From Planctomycetota bacterium (lineage in GTDB: Bacteria; Planctomycetota; Phycisphaerae; UBA1845): 5,943 nucleotides of DNA. Position 1 is the first letter of the stretch. Every line of letters starts with the position of its first letter. Position numbers and translations under genes: made by a program. The DNA lies in NCBI GenBank assembly GCA_024277835.1, contig JAJRUK010000132.1, positions 1 through 5,943 of the forward strand, given 5' to 3'. Under the pieces are notes generated by a model, which worked only from the letters and a program-made list of their open reading frames with translations, was not told where the DNA came from and ran no database searches. This document shows positions 5,919 to 5,943 of this stretch, in pieces.

Positions 5919-5943
5919 CCTGTAGGGCATCGTTCGCCAACGA

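Overview
The window is chromosomal-type DNA, moderately GC-rich, with five protein genes on both strands and two structured palindromic repeats. No RNA gene, transposase, CRISPR array or phage gene is visible. Protein style (a secreted S9 peptidase, a barrel-like protein of a type I associate with Planctomycetota, and a membrane protein with a long Pro/Ala/Glu-rich tail), weak or absent Shine-Dalgarno sites at several starts, and palindromic intergenic repeats suggest a Planctomycetota bacterium, perhaps Phycisphaerae-like. That placement is an inference, not proven here.

Layout, left to right. (1) On the minus strand, positions 1-1348 hold the first 449 codons of an exported S9 (prolyl oligopeptidase family) peptidase; its catalytic end lies outside the window. 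(2) Positions 1349-1647 are a divergent intergenic region with a GC-rich stem-loop in the peptidase leader and an 85-base twin-hairpin repeat. (3) Positions 1648-2964 (+) encode a polytopic membrane protein that resembles the eukaryotic ALG10/DIE2 glucosyltransferase family (GT-C fold, CAZy GT59). (4) After a 218-base convergent gap without a credible gene, positions 3183-4355 (-) encode a soluble barrel-like protein of unknown function with a CxCxxC cluster. (5) A short divergent region, 4356-4490, holds a good sigma70-type promoter for the next gene, with two perfect palindromes on or in it. (6) Positions 4491-4964 (+) encode a single-domain, ATP-binding-type universal stress protein. (7) Positions 5041-5154 hold a second twin-hairpin repeat, with different sequence but the same plan and the same ends as the first. 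(8) Positions 5226-5918 (+) encode a small membrane protein with a proline-rich C-terminal tail.

The genes do not form an obvious operon: orientations alternate and each gap is over 130 bases. I see no evidence of one joint system. The most notable items are the bacterial ALG10-like protein, the paired palindromes at the stress-gene promoter, and the two twin-hairpin elements sharing GTGGCA/TGCCAC ends.
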